NCBI RefSeq assembly: GCF_001598235.1
Contig: NZ_BCYO01000003.1
Coordinates: 248,001 to 312,000 of the forward strand
Origin: Polaromonas jejuensis NBRC 106434
GTDB lineage: Bacteria > Pseudomonadota > Gammaproteobacteria > Burkholderiales > Burkholderiaceae_C
Reading direction: 5' to 3'
Length of the DNA stretch: 64,000 nucleotides
The position numbers were made by a program, and so were the translations under genes. The notes under the pieces were generated by a model. It did no database searches and was not told the origin of the DNA. It saw only the letters and a list, made by a program, of their open reading frames with translations. Within the stretch, counting starts at the first letter, position 1. Each line of letters begins with the position of its first letter. Below, piece after piece: positions 35,983 through 44,231 of this stretch.

Positions 35983-37053
35983 TCACGCGCTGGCGCCCGC
36001 CCGGCGCTGGTTCACGGCCGCCGCCAGCTGCTCCAGCACGGCGACGGTCGCCTCCCAGCCTATGCAGGCGTCGGTAACGCTCTGCCCGTAGCGCAGGCCC
36101 TTGCGGCCCTCGACGATGTCCTGCCGGCCCTCGACCAGGTGGCTTTCAATCATCAGGCCGCAGATGCGGGTCGAGCCGCTGGCGACCTGCTGCGCGATGT
36201 CGGCCGCCACGGCCGGCTGCCTGGAATAGTCCTTGTTGCTGTTGCCGTGGCTGCAGTCAATCACCAGGCGGGGCGGCAGGCCGGATTTCTCCAGGGCTTC
36301 GGTGGCGCGCTTGACGCTGGCGGCGTCGTAGTTCGGCCCGTCGCTGGCGCCGCGCAGCACCAGGTGGCCATCGGGGTTGCCGGTGGTCGTGATGACCATG
36401 GCCCTGCCTTCGAGCGAGATGGTGGGAAAGCGGTGCGGCTGGGCCGCCACATGAATGGCGTCTATGGCCGCGCCCACGCTGCCGTTGGTGGCGTTCTTGA
36501 AACCCACGGGCGCTGACAGGGCAGACGCCATCTGCCGGTGCAGCGGGCTTTCCACGGTGCGGGCGCCGATCGCGCCCCAGGTCAGCAGCTCGGCGTAATA
36601 CTGTGGCGTCACCAGATCCAGTATTTCAGAGGCCGCCGGCACGCCCAGGCGCGCGCATTCCAGCAAAATGCGCCGCGCATGGCGCAGGCCCTCGCCGATG
36701 TCGCCCTGGCCGTCCAGCCCCGGGTCATAGATCAGGCCCTTCCAGCCCATGCGCGTGCGCGGCTTTTCGAAGTAGACGCGCATCACCAGCAGCAGCGATT
36801 CGCCCAAGCGGTCTGCCACCTGGCGCAGCCGTGCGGCGTACTCCAGCGCCGACTCAGGCTCGTGGATGGAGCATGGCCCCACGACGACCAGCAGCCGGTC
36901 ATCCAGGCCACCCAATATGTTGCGGGTGGCGGCGCGCGAAGCGGCGATGAATTCGGCTTCAGCCTCGCCCGCCGGCAGTTCGTCACGCAACAGCCGGGGT
37001 TCCGGCAGCGGGTCGGCCTGGGCGATGTGGATGTCCGAGATTTGGGTGGGCAT
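35983..37053 (-). CDS. aroG: 3-deoxy-7-phosphoheptulonate (DAHP) synthase, class I
   Basis: The 356-residue enzyme starts the shikimate pathway, joining phosphoenolpyruvate and erythrose 4-phosphate. Segments VVGPCSIHEPESALEYAARL, YFEKPRTRMGWKGLIYDPGL, GARTVESPLHRQMASALS and IDCSHGNSNKDYSRQP are diagnostic for the AroF/G/H family. CGGAGA precedes the ATG. Which aromatic amino acid regulates it cannot be read with certainty. Confidence 0.96.
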   Translation of the reverse strand: MPTQISDIHIAQADPLPEPRLLRDELPAGEAEAEFIAASRAATRNILGGLDDRLLVVVGPCSIHEPESALEYAARLRQVADRLGESLLLVMRVYFEKPRTRMGWKGLIYDPGLDGQGDIGEGLRHARRILLECARLGVPAASEILDLVTPQYYAELLTWGAIGARTVESPLHRQMASALSAPVGFKNATNGSVGAAIDAIHVAAQPHRFPTISLEGRAMVITTTGNPDGHLVLRGASDGPNYDAASVKRATEALEKSGLPPRLVIDCSHGNSNKDYSRQPAVAADIAQQVASGSTRICGLMIESHLVEGRQDIVEGRKGLRYGQSVTDACIGWEATVAVLEQLAAAVNQRRAGASA

Positions 37054-37144
37054 GGCGTCTCCGTGATTCGCAATTGTTCTTCAGCCCTTCACTTTATAGC
37101 CCACGCATTAGTCAATCCCTATTTTTATAGTTTCGCGTGATAAA

Positions 37145-37196
37145 ATAGGCCTCCAGCCCTTGCGAATAGTGTGTAGGTAGCTATCAAATGAATAGC
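37145..37196 (-). repeat. Intergenic palindromic repeat, copy 7
   Basis: The minus strand reads GCTATTCATTTGATAGC (37196-37180), then TACC and GCAAGGGCTGGAGGCC. It lies in the divergent region between aroG and the FHA gene. The remaining part of the gap (37197-37416) is open in one frame but resembles no protein I know, so no gene is called. Confidence 0.75.
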
Positions 37197-37416
37197 AATT
37201 CGGATTTGCATGGCAGCACAACAACAAAACCGGTGCATTGGCGACTGGTTGACGGGCTGATCTGGCGGTGGGGCAGGGCGGCCCGGACAAAATCACATGG
37301 CCTGCTTTTGCGAACGGCACGTGGCCTTGTGCCCTTGAAGCGGGAGGGCTACCATGACTTGCCGCCACCGCACAGGGCGTGTCTGGCGATCAGCATCTCC
37401 TAAATTAGGGGGCCCT

Positions 37417-38055
37417 ATGCCGCAGCTCATCGCATCCGTCGAAGGCGTCGAAATCAGGCACGTTTATCTGAAAAATGACAGAACGACGTTGGGCCGCAAG
37501 CTTCATAACGACATTGTGTTTGACAACATGATCGTGAGCGGCGAGCACTGTGTGTTTGAGCTCGAGGGTCTTGCCGATGTCTACATCGAAGACCTCGGCA
37601 GCACCAACGGCACCTACATCAACGGCCACATGATCAAGTCCAGGCAGCAGTTGGAAGACGGCGACATCATCGCGATCGGCAATTTCAGGGTTCAGTTCCT
37701 CGCCACATCAGCGCCTGAGCAGCCCGGTTTCCAGAAAGAGACTGCCGCCATGTCGCTCGATGCGCTCGGTTTTCCAGGCACCAGCGGCGCGCTGCAGGCC
37801 AGCCTCAAGGTGCTGTCGGGTTCCTTGGCCGGGCTGGAGGTTCCCGTGGTCAAGGCGGTGACTACTTTTGGCCAGCCGGGCGTTGCCGTTGCGGCCATTT
37901 CCCATAGGCGTGATGGCTACTATGTGGCCTACATGAAAGGCGAGACCCCGCCCACACTCAATGGCCAACCCATTGGGCCGGAGGCGATTGCGTTGGCCCA
38001 CCATGATGTGCTGAATCTGGCCGGAACCGAGATGGAGTTTTTGCTGAAAAACTGA
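37417..38055 (+). CDS. FHA domain protein
   Basis: The 212-residue protein has an N-terminal forkhead-associated domain with the canonical phosphothreonine-binding residues (TLGRKLHNDIVFD, SGEHCVFEL, EDLGSTNGTYINGHMIK). A second, divergent FHA-like half follows (TFGQPGVAVAAISHRRDGYY, PTLNGQPIG). FHA domains recognise phosphothreonine on partners of Ser/Thr kinases, but no kinase or phosphatase is in the window. AGGGGG precedes the ATG at 37417. Confidence 0.92.
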   Translation: MPQLIASVEGVEIRHVYLKNDRTTLGRKLHNDIVFDNMIVSGEHCVFELEGLADVYIEDLGSTNGTYINGHMIKSRQQLEDGDIIAIGNFRVQFLATSAPEQPGFQKETAAMSLDALGFPGTSGALQASLKVLSGSLAGLEVPVVKAVTTFGQPGVAVAAISHRRDGYYVAYMKGETPPTLNGQPIGPEAIALAHHDVLNLAGTEMEFLLKN

Positions 38056-38106
38056 TACTCATTGCACACCCAGTCAGTGCTGAGCAAACCGCTTGAATTT
38101 CTGCGC

Positions 38107-39183
38107 TTAATGGGCCTGCCGGCGCGGATGCGCCAGGAAAAACCGCACCATCTCGGCGCTGGCGTCAGGTCCGTGGGTGTCGGTGTACGAACCTTTTGCG
38201 CGGCCGCCTGACCAGGCATGCGGCGCGCCGTGCACCAGCCAGTGCTCGGCCACTACCGCGCCATCGCTTGCGCGGTGCACGCGGCGCGTGGTCGAGCGAC
38301 CGCCGGCCCCTTTCAAGCGCTCGACTTCGACGCTTGTCGCCGTGCCAACGCTGGCTGCGATGACCTGCTCGCCGTTGCTCGGGTGCACCGTGGTATCGGC
38401 GTCGCCGTGAAAGACGATGGTCGCCACGCCGCTGGCGGCATCGCGGGTGTTAGTGCCGCCGCCTTTCATCGCGCCCAAGGCCGACGGCAGGTCTGTTGCG
38501 CTGCCTGCCGCAAGCCCCGAGTGCACGCCCACCGCGGCGTAGAGGTCCGGATAGGCGTCGCCCAGGATGGCGGCCATGGCGCCGCCCGCAGACAGGCCGG
38601 CGACATAAACACGGTTCGGGTCGATCGCATGGCGCGCCATCACCTCGCGCGTCATGCCGGCCAGCAGCGCCGGCTCCCCGCGCCCGCGGACCTGGTGGTT
38701 GTGTTTGAACCAGTTCCAGCATCGCTGCGGATTCATCTGCTGAGACTGCGCCGGGTACAGCACGAAGAAGCCCTGCGCCAGCGCTGCATCGTTCATGGCG
38801 GTGCCCGCCGCAAAATCATCCGGATTCTGGGTACAGCCGTGCAGCATCACGACCAGTGGTAGCGGGCGCTCGCCGGCGCCCGGCGGAATATAGAGCTTGA
38901 AGTCGCGGTGCCCCGTTGCATCGCCATGGCTGCCGGCGATAAAGCGGCCGGAGTCGTAGACGTTGCCGGCCGGCGCCGCTGGCGCCACGTCGTCAAATGC
39001 CCGTGCGAAGTCGGGCACCTCGCGCGCTTCGACATCGATCACGTCGCGCCTATCCGTTGAGGCTGCTGCGGCAGGCACGCCGCCACGCAGCGCGGCCTGG
39101 ATCGCGGCGGTTGCGGCTTGCAGGTCGCCGACACGGGTGAGCCGGGTGGCGTTGTTCATCAGACGCTGGAAGATAGGGTTCAT
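38107..39183 (-). CDS. PHB depolymerase-family esterase
   Basis: The 358-residue protein is an alpha/beta hydrolase of the LpqC/PHB depolymerase type. It shows HGCTQNPDDFAAGTAMNDAA (oxyanion region), nucleophile GLSAGGAMAA, the acid in FHGDADTTVHPSNGEQ and the C-terminal histidine in HGAPHAWSGG. It has no clear signal peptide, only a variable N-terminal region, so a cytoplasmic esterase acting on short oligomers is likely. The ATG at 39183 is used in place of an upstream TTG. It is 36 bases downstream of an RHH-type gene on the same strand. Confidence 0.88.
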   Translation of the reverse strand: MNPIFQRLMNNATRLTRVGDLQAATAAIQAALRGGVPAAAASTDRRDVIDVEAREVPDFARAFDDVAPAAPAGNVYDSGRFIAGSHGDATGHRDFKLYIPPGAGERPLPLVVMLHGCTQNPDDFAAGTAMNDAALAQGFFVLYPAQSQQMNPQRCWNWFKHNHQVRGRGEPALLAGMTREVMARHAIDPNRVYVAGLSAGGAMAAILGDAYPDLYAAVGVHSGLAAGSATDLPSALGAMKGGGTNTRDAASGVATIVFHGDADTTVHPSNGEQVIAASVGTATSVEVERLKGAGGRSTTRRVHRASDGAVVAEHWLVHGAPHAWSGGRAKGSYTDTHGPDASAEMVRFFLAHPRRQAH

Positions 39184-39219
39184 CAGGTTCTTTCGGTTCA
39201 ATTCGGTTCAGTTCATTGA

Positions 39220-39645
39220 TTAGCGGATGCGCTGCATGAGTGCGGCTTTCACGGCGGGGCTCGCGTGCAGGGCACCCAGCACGGTCAGCGATTCGATGGT
39301 GGCGAGCGCCAGCGCGGGCGTAACGTCGGGCGCGATCGACGCCAGCCCCAGCACGCGGATCTGCAACTTCTCCCCGGACGCCTGCACGGCCAGCAGGTCG
39401 GCCTCGGTGTAGTGCTGGATGCCCAGCACCAGCGTCTTGCGCAAGACGACCTGGCGCACGACTTCGCTGTGCGTGCTGAGCTGGTTGCGAATCGCCGTAC
39501 GGATCATGTCGGTCCGGTTCGCGTAAAAGCCTTCCTGCACCAGCAAGTCAATCTGGCCGAGGTCGACACAGCCGAGGTTGATCGTGATCTTTTCGTCGAC
39601 CGGCTTGGGCGTTGCGATCTGTGAGGTTTTGCTGGGTTTTGGCAT
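39220..39645 (-). CDS. Ribbon-helix-helix (CopG-type) transcriptional regulator
   Basis: The 141-residue protein has a CopG/RHH motif, INLGCVDLGQIDLLVQEGFY, followed by the helix RTDMIRTAIRNQL, like antitoxin and metal-responsive RHH proteins. The C-terminal half is unique and probably dimerises. It precedes the PHB-depolymerase-type esterase by 36 bases, so it may autoregulate this pair. No toxin partner is visible. Confidence 0.8.
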   Translation of the reverse strand: MPKPSKTSQIATPKPVDEKITINLGCVDLGQIDLLVQEGFYANRTDMIRTAIRNQLSTHSEVVRQVVLRKTLVLGIQHYTEADLLAVQASGEKLQIRVLGLASIAPDVTPALALATIESLTVLGALHASPAVKAALMQRIR

Positions 39646-39828
39646 TCAACCATCTTAACACCATCCAAGTGGATGTTTTATGGATGGGTATTTTGGGTCT
39701 CAGGCCTGTTTTACAAGCCAGTTTTCAAAGGCAATCCTTGCTTCAATCAAAGCCTTCTGCCTTGGTGCTTGCGTGCAATTCCACTGGCGATCGATGACCC
39801 GACGATGCTGGCCCATTGGGTTCTGCAG

Positions 39829-39884
39829 ACTATAAAAATGATAGCTGCTTGCGCTCATTGTGTATGGGCTGGAGCCTGATTTGG
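39829..39884 (+). repeat. Intergenic palindromic repeat, copy 8
   Basis: ACTATAAAAATGATAGC is followed by TGCTTGCGCTCATTG, GTATGGGCTGGAGCC and a TGATTT end. The second small stem GCTCAT/ATGGGC is visible. It lies in a 540-base gap (39646-40188) that otherwise holds an aminotransferase relic and AT-rich sequence of unknown origin. Confidence 0.78.
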
Positions 39885-39977
39885 CTCTTAATGGAAGCCA
39901 AAAGCAGGCTTCACCCATCTCGGCGCCCAAACCCCTCTCGGCGGCGGGTTGCCACTGCCGGTCAGCGCGTTGTCGTG

Positions 39978-40099
39978 AATGAGTTTGCCAAGCGCGCGAT
40001 TAAAAAGGCGAGGCGTTTGTGCCGGGGGCGCCGTTTTATGCGAGCAATCCGGATGTGGGTACGCTGCGGCTTAGCTTTGCTACGGCGAGGTCTCGATGA
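39978..40099 (+). pseudogene. C-terminal relic of a class I/II (PLP) aminotransferase
   Basis: One frame gives NEFAKRAIKKA. Another, from 40016, gives FVPGAPFYASNPDVGTLRLS and FATARSR before a stop. This is the C-terminus seen in 2-aminoadipate-type transaminases and MocR regulators. The two pieces need a frameshift to join, and no upstream part of the enzyme is present. Confidence 0.6.
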
Positions 40100-40188
40100 T
40101 TCCGGGGAATGCGGGGCGAAAAAAGGGGGTTAGATTGCCTGTGTTTGGCTCGACAAAATTGCGGGGCAGTGTGCCGCAATTGTCTGCC

Positions 40189-40791
40189 TTAGCCGCTGTT
40201 TATTGCGCTTCTGAATGCCTGACCCAAGGCCGTGTAGCTGTACAGGCGCGGCATATTCCCGTCGAGCGATGCTATCGTCCCGTAGGGTTTTTCACGTGCG
40301 AGGCCAGCGGACACCAAATAGGGCATGCAACGCGCAGTCCCGACCAGGTCAACGTTGTGCGAATCGAGGCTCAAGTATTCCAGGAGATCATCGGGAAAGG
40401 CAACGTTAATTGCAAGGGCCAAGCGGCGAAAGTCTTGATTGTTCAGGCGCTGCTCAAGATAAGCACAGAACAGCTTACCCAAGAGGCTGCACTTTTCCAG
40501 CGCCGTGTAGCTCTCCAACGTGAGCAGCAACGTCTCGCCCATTTGCTCCACTTCCGGTGAATCATTGAACGCTTCTAGCATCTCCTGAACTTGCTCCGGC
40601 GATTTGTCGCCCAAGCCTTCAAGAAATGATTGGAACTTGGCGGTCATCATCCGTGCACGGAAATCGTCCCAGCCCTTTAAAACGGCCACGGCCGTACCAA
40701 GTACTGGCACGCCATCCAGCACTGTTAAAACCGCGTCGATGACAGGCGCTGCGCCCTCTGCCATGACCGTGCGGAGCTTGGTTTTTTTCAT
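40189..40791 (-). CDS. Protein of unknown function with hydrophobic N-terminal segment and helical domain
   Basis: The 200-residue protein starts MKKTKLRTVMAEGAAPVIDA, then a hydrophobic, glycine-containing helix (VLTVLDGVPVLGTAVAVLKG). A soluble helical region follows (SFLEGLGDKSPEQVQEMLEA, LLGKLFCAYLEQRLN) and a YSYTALGQAF ending. I do not recognise the family. The layout recalls small membrane-associated proteins often seen in accessory or defence regions, but that is a weak analogy. Base composition is lower in GC than neighbouring genes, hinting at transfer. The ATG at 40791 has no strong ribosome binding site. Confidence 0.6.
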   Translation of the reverse strand: MKKTKLRTVMAEGAAPVIDAVLTVLDGVPVLGTAVAVLKGWDDFRARMMTAKFQSFLEGLGDKSPEQVQEMLEAFNDSPEVEQMGETLLLTLESYTALEKCSLLGKLFCAYLEQRLNNQDFRRLALAINVAFPDDLLEYLSLDSHNVDLVGTARCMPYLVSAGLAREKPYGTIASLDGNMPRLYSYTALGQAFRSAINSG

Positions 40792-40961
40792 GATGTCTGC
40801 TCTTTGTTTGTCTTGGCCACTACAGTGTGAAAAATCTCCCAGGCATCTGCGCGAGTCGAGCCATCGAGTGTATTTTTGAGAATCGAAAAGACCGGGATGC
40901 AGATTTGTTGGCCCATGGGCTGCCTCAAGTTGATCCACCTAGCCCACCTCTTAGAGATGCC

Positions 40962-41501
40962 ATGCCAATCGACACTGTAGCTCAACCCCCCAGTATTCGC
41001 CGCTTGCTAACAGTGACCGAAACACGAGCGCAGGCGCTTGCCAAACTGCTGATCGATTGTGTGGACGGCGGCGCATCAGTGAGTTTTATGCACCCATTGC
41101 CCTTGTCCAAGGCGCAGGCGTTCTGGCATGGCGTGGCTGAAGGTGTAGCCCAGGGCGAACGTGCCCTGTTGGTGGCCGAAGACGCCGAAGGCATCGTGGG
41201 GACCGTGCAACTGGTGCTGGACCAACCCGACAACCAGCCGCACCGTGCCGACGTGTCGAAGATGCTGGTGCACCGCCGGGCGCGGCGCCAGGGCTTGGGC
41301 GCGGCACTGATGCAAGCTGCCGAGAACACTGCGCGCGAGTGTGGCAGGTCACTGCTGGTGCTTGATACCGCAAGCGGCGATGCCGAGCGGCTTTATGCGC
41401 GGCTGGGCTGGCAACGCTGCGGCGTGATTCCCGGCTACGCGCTGCTGCCGCATGGCGGGCTGTGCGACACCACTTACTTTTACCGGCTACTGAACAGCTG
41501 A
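40962..41501 (+). CDS. GNAT-family N-acetyltransferase
   Basis: The 179-residue protein has the acetyl-CoA binding motif in VHRRARRQGLGAALMQAAE (R/Q-x-x-G-x-G/A) and a beta-bulge region LLVLDTASGDAERLYARLGW, diagnostic of GNAT enzymes. The ATG at 40962 (MPIDTVAQPPSIRRLL) avoids an upstream extension lacking similarity. The substrate is unknown. It is divergent from the unknown gene at 40189-40791. Confidence 0.88.
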   Translation: MPIDTVAQPPSIRRLLTVTETRAQALAKLLIDCVDGGASVSFMHPLPLSKAQAFWHGVAEGVAQGERALLVAEDAEGIVGTVQLVLDQPDNQPHRADVSKMLVHRRARRQGLGAALMQAAENTARECGRSLLVLDTASGDAERLYARLGWQRCGVIPGYALLPHGGLCDTTYFYRLLNS

Positions 41502-41580
41502 GCACCAGCTGGCTGCTTGGACAGCAACCGTGTCAGCCTGGATCGACAGATAAAAGCTGGGACGCGCCGGCAGGATCGCA

Positions 41581-41970
41581 CTACCCTTCGTCCGCCGACC
41601 ACTCCGGGCTGTAGCCCCCCAGCGTCGGGTGGTACATCTCGTCGCCCGTGTGCTGGGTGAACTCCACGTTCAGCCGGTCTTCGCGCAGGCCCAGCACCTC
41701 GACGCAGTCGTTGATCAGTTGTTTGGCCAGCTCCATCCGCAGCTCGGGCGGGCGGCCCTTGCGGATGTCGCACATCAGCACAGAGACCGGCGTGGGCTCG
41801 CCGGCTATGGTGCGCCACACGCCACCGTCGCCGCATTCGCGGATGGCAATGCTGATGCGGCGGATGTCCACCTTCATCAGGGCGGCGTAGCTGTTGCACA
41901 GCTTGCGGGCCAGGGCCTTCTTCTGGTCCACCGGGTAGCGGCCGTTGACGTCAAGTTGCAGGTAGGGCAT
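41581..41970 (-). CDS. Tautomerase-superfamily protein
   Basis: The 129-residue protein begins MPYLQLDVNGRYPVDQKKAL, leaving proline as the N-terminal catalytic base after Met removal. It is long enough to contain two beta-alpha-beta units, like cis-CaaD or malonate semialdehyde decarboxylase-type members. The substrate cannot be deduced. It stands alone between a GNAT gene and a divergent remnant. Confidence 0.82.
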   Translation of the reverse strand: MPYLQLDVNGRYPVDQKKALARKLCNSYAALMKVDIRRISIAIRECGDGGVWRTIAGEPTPVSVLMCDIRKGRPPELRMELAKQLINDCVEVLGLREDRLNVEFTQHTGDEMYHPTLGGYSPEWSADEG

Positions 41971-42058
41971 GACGGTTTTCCTTTCTCGCTGTGGGCGGCT
42001 GACGGTGCCAGTGCCGGCATTCTGGGAAAATCATACTTGTCCCGTCCAACGAAGTCTC

Positions 42059-42148
42059 TTATGCCACTGCCTGCACCCCAGCCCGATCCCAGAACGTGGC
42101 TGGGCTGGAGGAAAGCGATCGTAGATCGCTCCAGCCAAGACGCCTGAG
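42059..42148 (+). pseudogene. Possible decayed 5' end of a DUF2889-type gene, with hairpin
   Basis: A 29-codon frame starts MPLPAPQPDPRTWLG and stops at 42148. The intact DUF2889 gene at 51257 starts MPLPAPQARSHLHTR, and both are preceded by a CTGGGAAAAT box about 30-40 bases before the ATG. The copy ends in a hairpin: GGCTGGA and GCGATC (42103-42120) pair with GATCGC and TCCAGCC (42124-42136). Alternatively it is a small unrelated transcript unit. Confidence 0.35.
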
Positions 42149-42197
42149 TTTTCAGCGTGTGCGGCGCGCTGCACCCCTCCGTCGGTGACGAATCGGT

Positions 42198-43058
42198 TCA
42201 AGCATCCGCCGCCAGCCGCCCTTCTTTTCGCAGGCGCGTGCCGATGCGCTGAATCTCGGCCTCGCCCTGGGCTAGCGCCGCCTTGCTCGTGTGCACCGAG
42301 TAGTAGCCCATCACCAGCTCATGCGGATGCTTCACCGCCGAGCCCAGGACGAACGCCGCGTCGCCGTGGGCCACGAAGTCGATGGCCTCGCCGGATTCCT
42401 CGAACACCGCGAGCTCGCCCGTGCCGACCGGGCCGCCCGTACTGTCGCCCGCATCGAGCCGGCCCGCGTTGACCGCGACCCAGCCCACCGTGTGGCCGGC
42501 GGGCGGCGTGTAACGCCAGCGCTCGCCGTCTTTCAGGCGCACGGCCAGATAGTTCATCGACGCCGGCGCCGCAATGGCGCTTTGCGCCGCACCATAGCGC
42601 CCGAGCAGCACGCGCGCCGGGCCCTCCTGCGGCACTTGCGAAGGCGCGAGGTAAAGGCTTTGCGCCGGCGCGTTTTCTTCCGAAGCCGGCAGCGCCACCC
42701 AAAGCTGGAAGCCCAGCACCGGCGAATCGCTCACGGGCGCGCCGGTATGCCAGACGCCGTTGCCGGCGCGCATCCACTCCACGCCGCCGGCGGGCAGCAC
42801 GCCCTTCTTGCCGGTCGTGTCTTCATAGCCCACGTCGCCTTCGATCATGAAGGTCAGCGTGGCGATTCCCGAGTGCGGGTGCATGCCGAAACCCTTGTGG
42901 CCGGCCGCGGGCTTGAAGCCGAAGAGGTCGAGGAACACGAATGGCTTCAGGAACTCGCCCAGGTCGCTCGGGCTCACAAGCCGCGTGATTGGCCCATGCG
43001 TGCTGCCGCGCGTGCGGTAGACGATGGCGCGTGCTTTGGTGGCGACGGCGGTGGTCAT
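42198..43058 (-). CDS. Pirin family protein
   Basis: The 286-residue bicupin has the pirin metal site MHPHSGIATLTFMIEGDVGY and the GGVEWMRAGNGVWHTG motif. Bacterial pirins have quercetinase or regulatory roles. Its ATG overlaps the stop of the FMN reductase gene (ATGA), so the two are translationally coupled. It is the third gene of a minus-strand operon (DoxX, reductase, pirin). Confidence 0.93.
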   Translation of the reverse strand: MTTAVATKARAIVYRTRGSTHGPITRLVSPSDLGEFLKPFVFLDLFGFKPAAGHKGFGMHPHSGIATLTFMIEGDVGYEDTTGKKGVLPAGGVEWMRAGNGVWHTGAPVSDSPVLGFQLWVALPASEENAPAQSLYLAPSQVPQEGPARVLLGRYGAAQSAIAAPASMNYLAVRLKDGERWRYTPPAGHTVGWVAVNAGRLDAGDSTGGPVGTGELAVFEESGEAIDFVAHGDAAFVLGSAVKHPHELVMGYYSVHTSKAALAQGEAEIQRIGTRLRKEGRLAADA

Positions 43059-43639
43059 GGGGCTGCCCTCGCGATCTTGAGGGCCTTGGCCCACCAGGCC
43101 ATGTCGTCGAGCAGCCCGTTGGCGGCCTGCGCCAAATGCGGGAAGTCTTCGAAGCTCTTGCCCTGCTGCCAGATACCAAGGAATTCCACCATACCGATGT
43201 GCACGGCATTGCGCACCGGTGCCATCTGCAGCTCGGTCGCCACCAGGCGCAGCTGCTCGACGGCACGCGCCGCGCCCACGCCGCCATAGCCCACGAAGCC
43301 GATCGGCTTGCGGATGAATTCCTTGTAGGCGTAGTCGAAGGCGTTCTTCAGCACCGCGCTCGGGCCGTGGTTGTACTCGGGCGTGACCACGATCAGGCCG
43401 TCCAGCGTGGCGAGCTTGTCGGCCCAGCGCTGCGCGGCCTCGTTCTTCACCGGCGCCCAGGCCGGCGACATTGGTTCATTGAAGAAGGGCAGCGGGTGAT
43501 CGCGCAGGTCGATCAGCTCGAAGGCGAGGTCGGTGCGCCGTTTGGCGATCTCATGGATCCAGCGCGCGGGCTTTTCGCCGAAGCGGCCTTCGCGGGTCGA
43601 GCCGATGATGATGCCGATACGGGGTGGTTGTGAGGTCAT
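43055..43639 (-). CDS. NAD(P)H-dependent FMN reductase / quinone reductase
   Basis: The 194-residue flavodoxin-like protein has the phosphate-binding loop IIIGSTREGRFGEKPARW and the VVTPEYNHGPSAVLKNAFDY motif of the NADPH-dependent FMN reductase (WrbA/ChrR-like) family. It likely reduces quinones or other small electrophiles. CAGGAG precedes the ATG at 43639. It is 53 bases downstream of doxX. Confidence 0.93.
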   Translation of the reverse strand: MTSQPPRIGIIIGSTREGRFGEKPARWIHEIAKRRTDLAFELIDLRDHPLPFFNEPMSPAWAPVKNEAAQRWADKLATLDGLIVVTPEYNHGPSAVLKNAFDYAYKEFIRKPIGFVGYGGVGAARAVEQLRLVATELQMAPVRNAVHIGMVEFLGIWQQGKSFEDFPHLAQAANGLLDDMAWWAKALKIARAAP

Positions 43640-43692
43640 GGGGTGCTCCTGAAAAGAGATCGAGTGAAAAGGGAAAGAAGATGCGCAGTGCG

Positions 43693-44088
43693 TCAGCCCG
43701 CCGTGGCCAAACGGGGCACCGGCCGCTGCCGCCAAGCCACAAAGGACGACAGCAGGCCCAGCACCGCTGCGGGCGCAGGATTGCCGCCAATCAGCACGAG
43801 ATGCGTCGCCACCGCGCCGACCATGGTGACGGCCAGCAGCAGGCCGCCGAAGAAGCCAGTGGCTGGCACGAGCAGCAGCACGGCGCCAACGACTTCGACA
43901 GCACCCGTCAGGTAGCGAAACCACTGACCGAAGCCGATGGCATCGAACACCTGGACCATCTGCGGCACGCCGGCCAGCTTGGAGGCGCCTGCCGCGCCGA
44001 AAGCCAGCGCCAGAAGAATGCGAAGGCCCCAGACGATGCGGCGCTGCACAGGAGAAACAGAAAAAGAAACAGAAGAGGAAGAAGCCAT
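43693..44088 (-). CDS. DoxX-family membrane protein
   Basis: The 131-residue protein has four hydrophobic helices (WGLRILLALAFGAAGASKLA, YLTGAVEVVGAVLLLVPATG, GGLLLAVTMVGAVATHLVLI and a last helix). The AAGASKLAG and AVEVVGAVLLL patterns are the DoxX signature. It is first in the operon with an FMN reductase and a pirin, a grouping common in responses to electrophilic or oxidative stress. A LysR gene is divergent. Confidence 0.9.
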   Translation of the reverse strand: MASSSSVSFSVSPVQRRIVWGLRILLALAFGAAGASKLAGVPQMVQVFDAIGFGQWFRYLTGAVEVVGAVLLLVPATGFFGGLLLAVTMVGAVATHLVLIGGNPAPAAVLGLLSSFVAWRQRPVPRLATAG

Positions 44089-44162
44089 GGGAAAGCGATG
44101 TCCTTGCGTGTGCCTTGCGGCGTTGAAGGGCTTTGCGGCCCTGATGCGCAGAAGTTTAGGAT

Positions 44163-44201
44163 TGCATCCATTGCTTTACTAGATGGCACAATTGGATTGC
44201 A
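44163..44201. promoter_or_regulatory. Candidate LysR operator between doxX and the LysR gene
   Basis: TGCATCCATTGC (44163-44174) and GCACAATTGGATTGCA (44186-44201) are imperfect inverted arms in the 143-base divergent region, a plausible binding site for the LysR protein. Confidence 0.4.
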
Positions 44202-44231
44202 CTCATCCATCCATAGAAGGAATTGCCTGCC

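Noticed and set aside
37188..37403. 71-codon frame between aroG and the FHA gene
   Set aside because: It starts inside a repeat copy and the product has no family features.
39816..40133. 105-codon frame in the relic-rich gap
   Set aside because: It crosses a repeat copy and the aminotransferase relic in the wrong frame.
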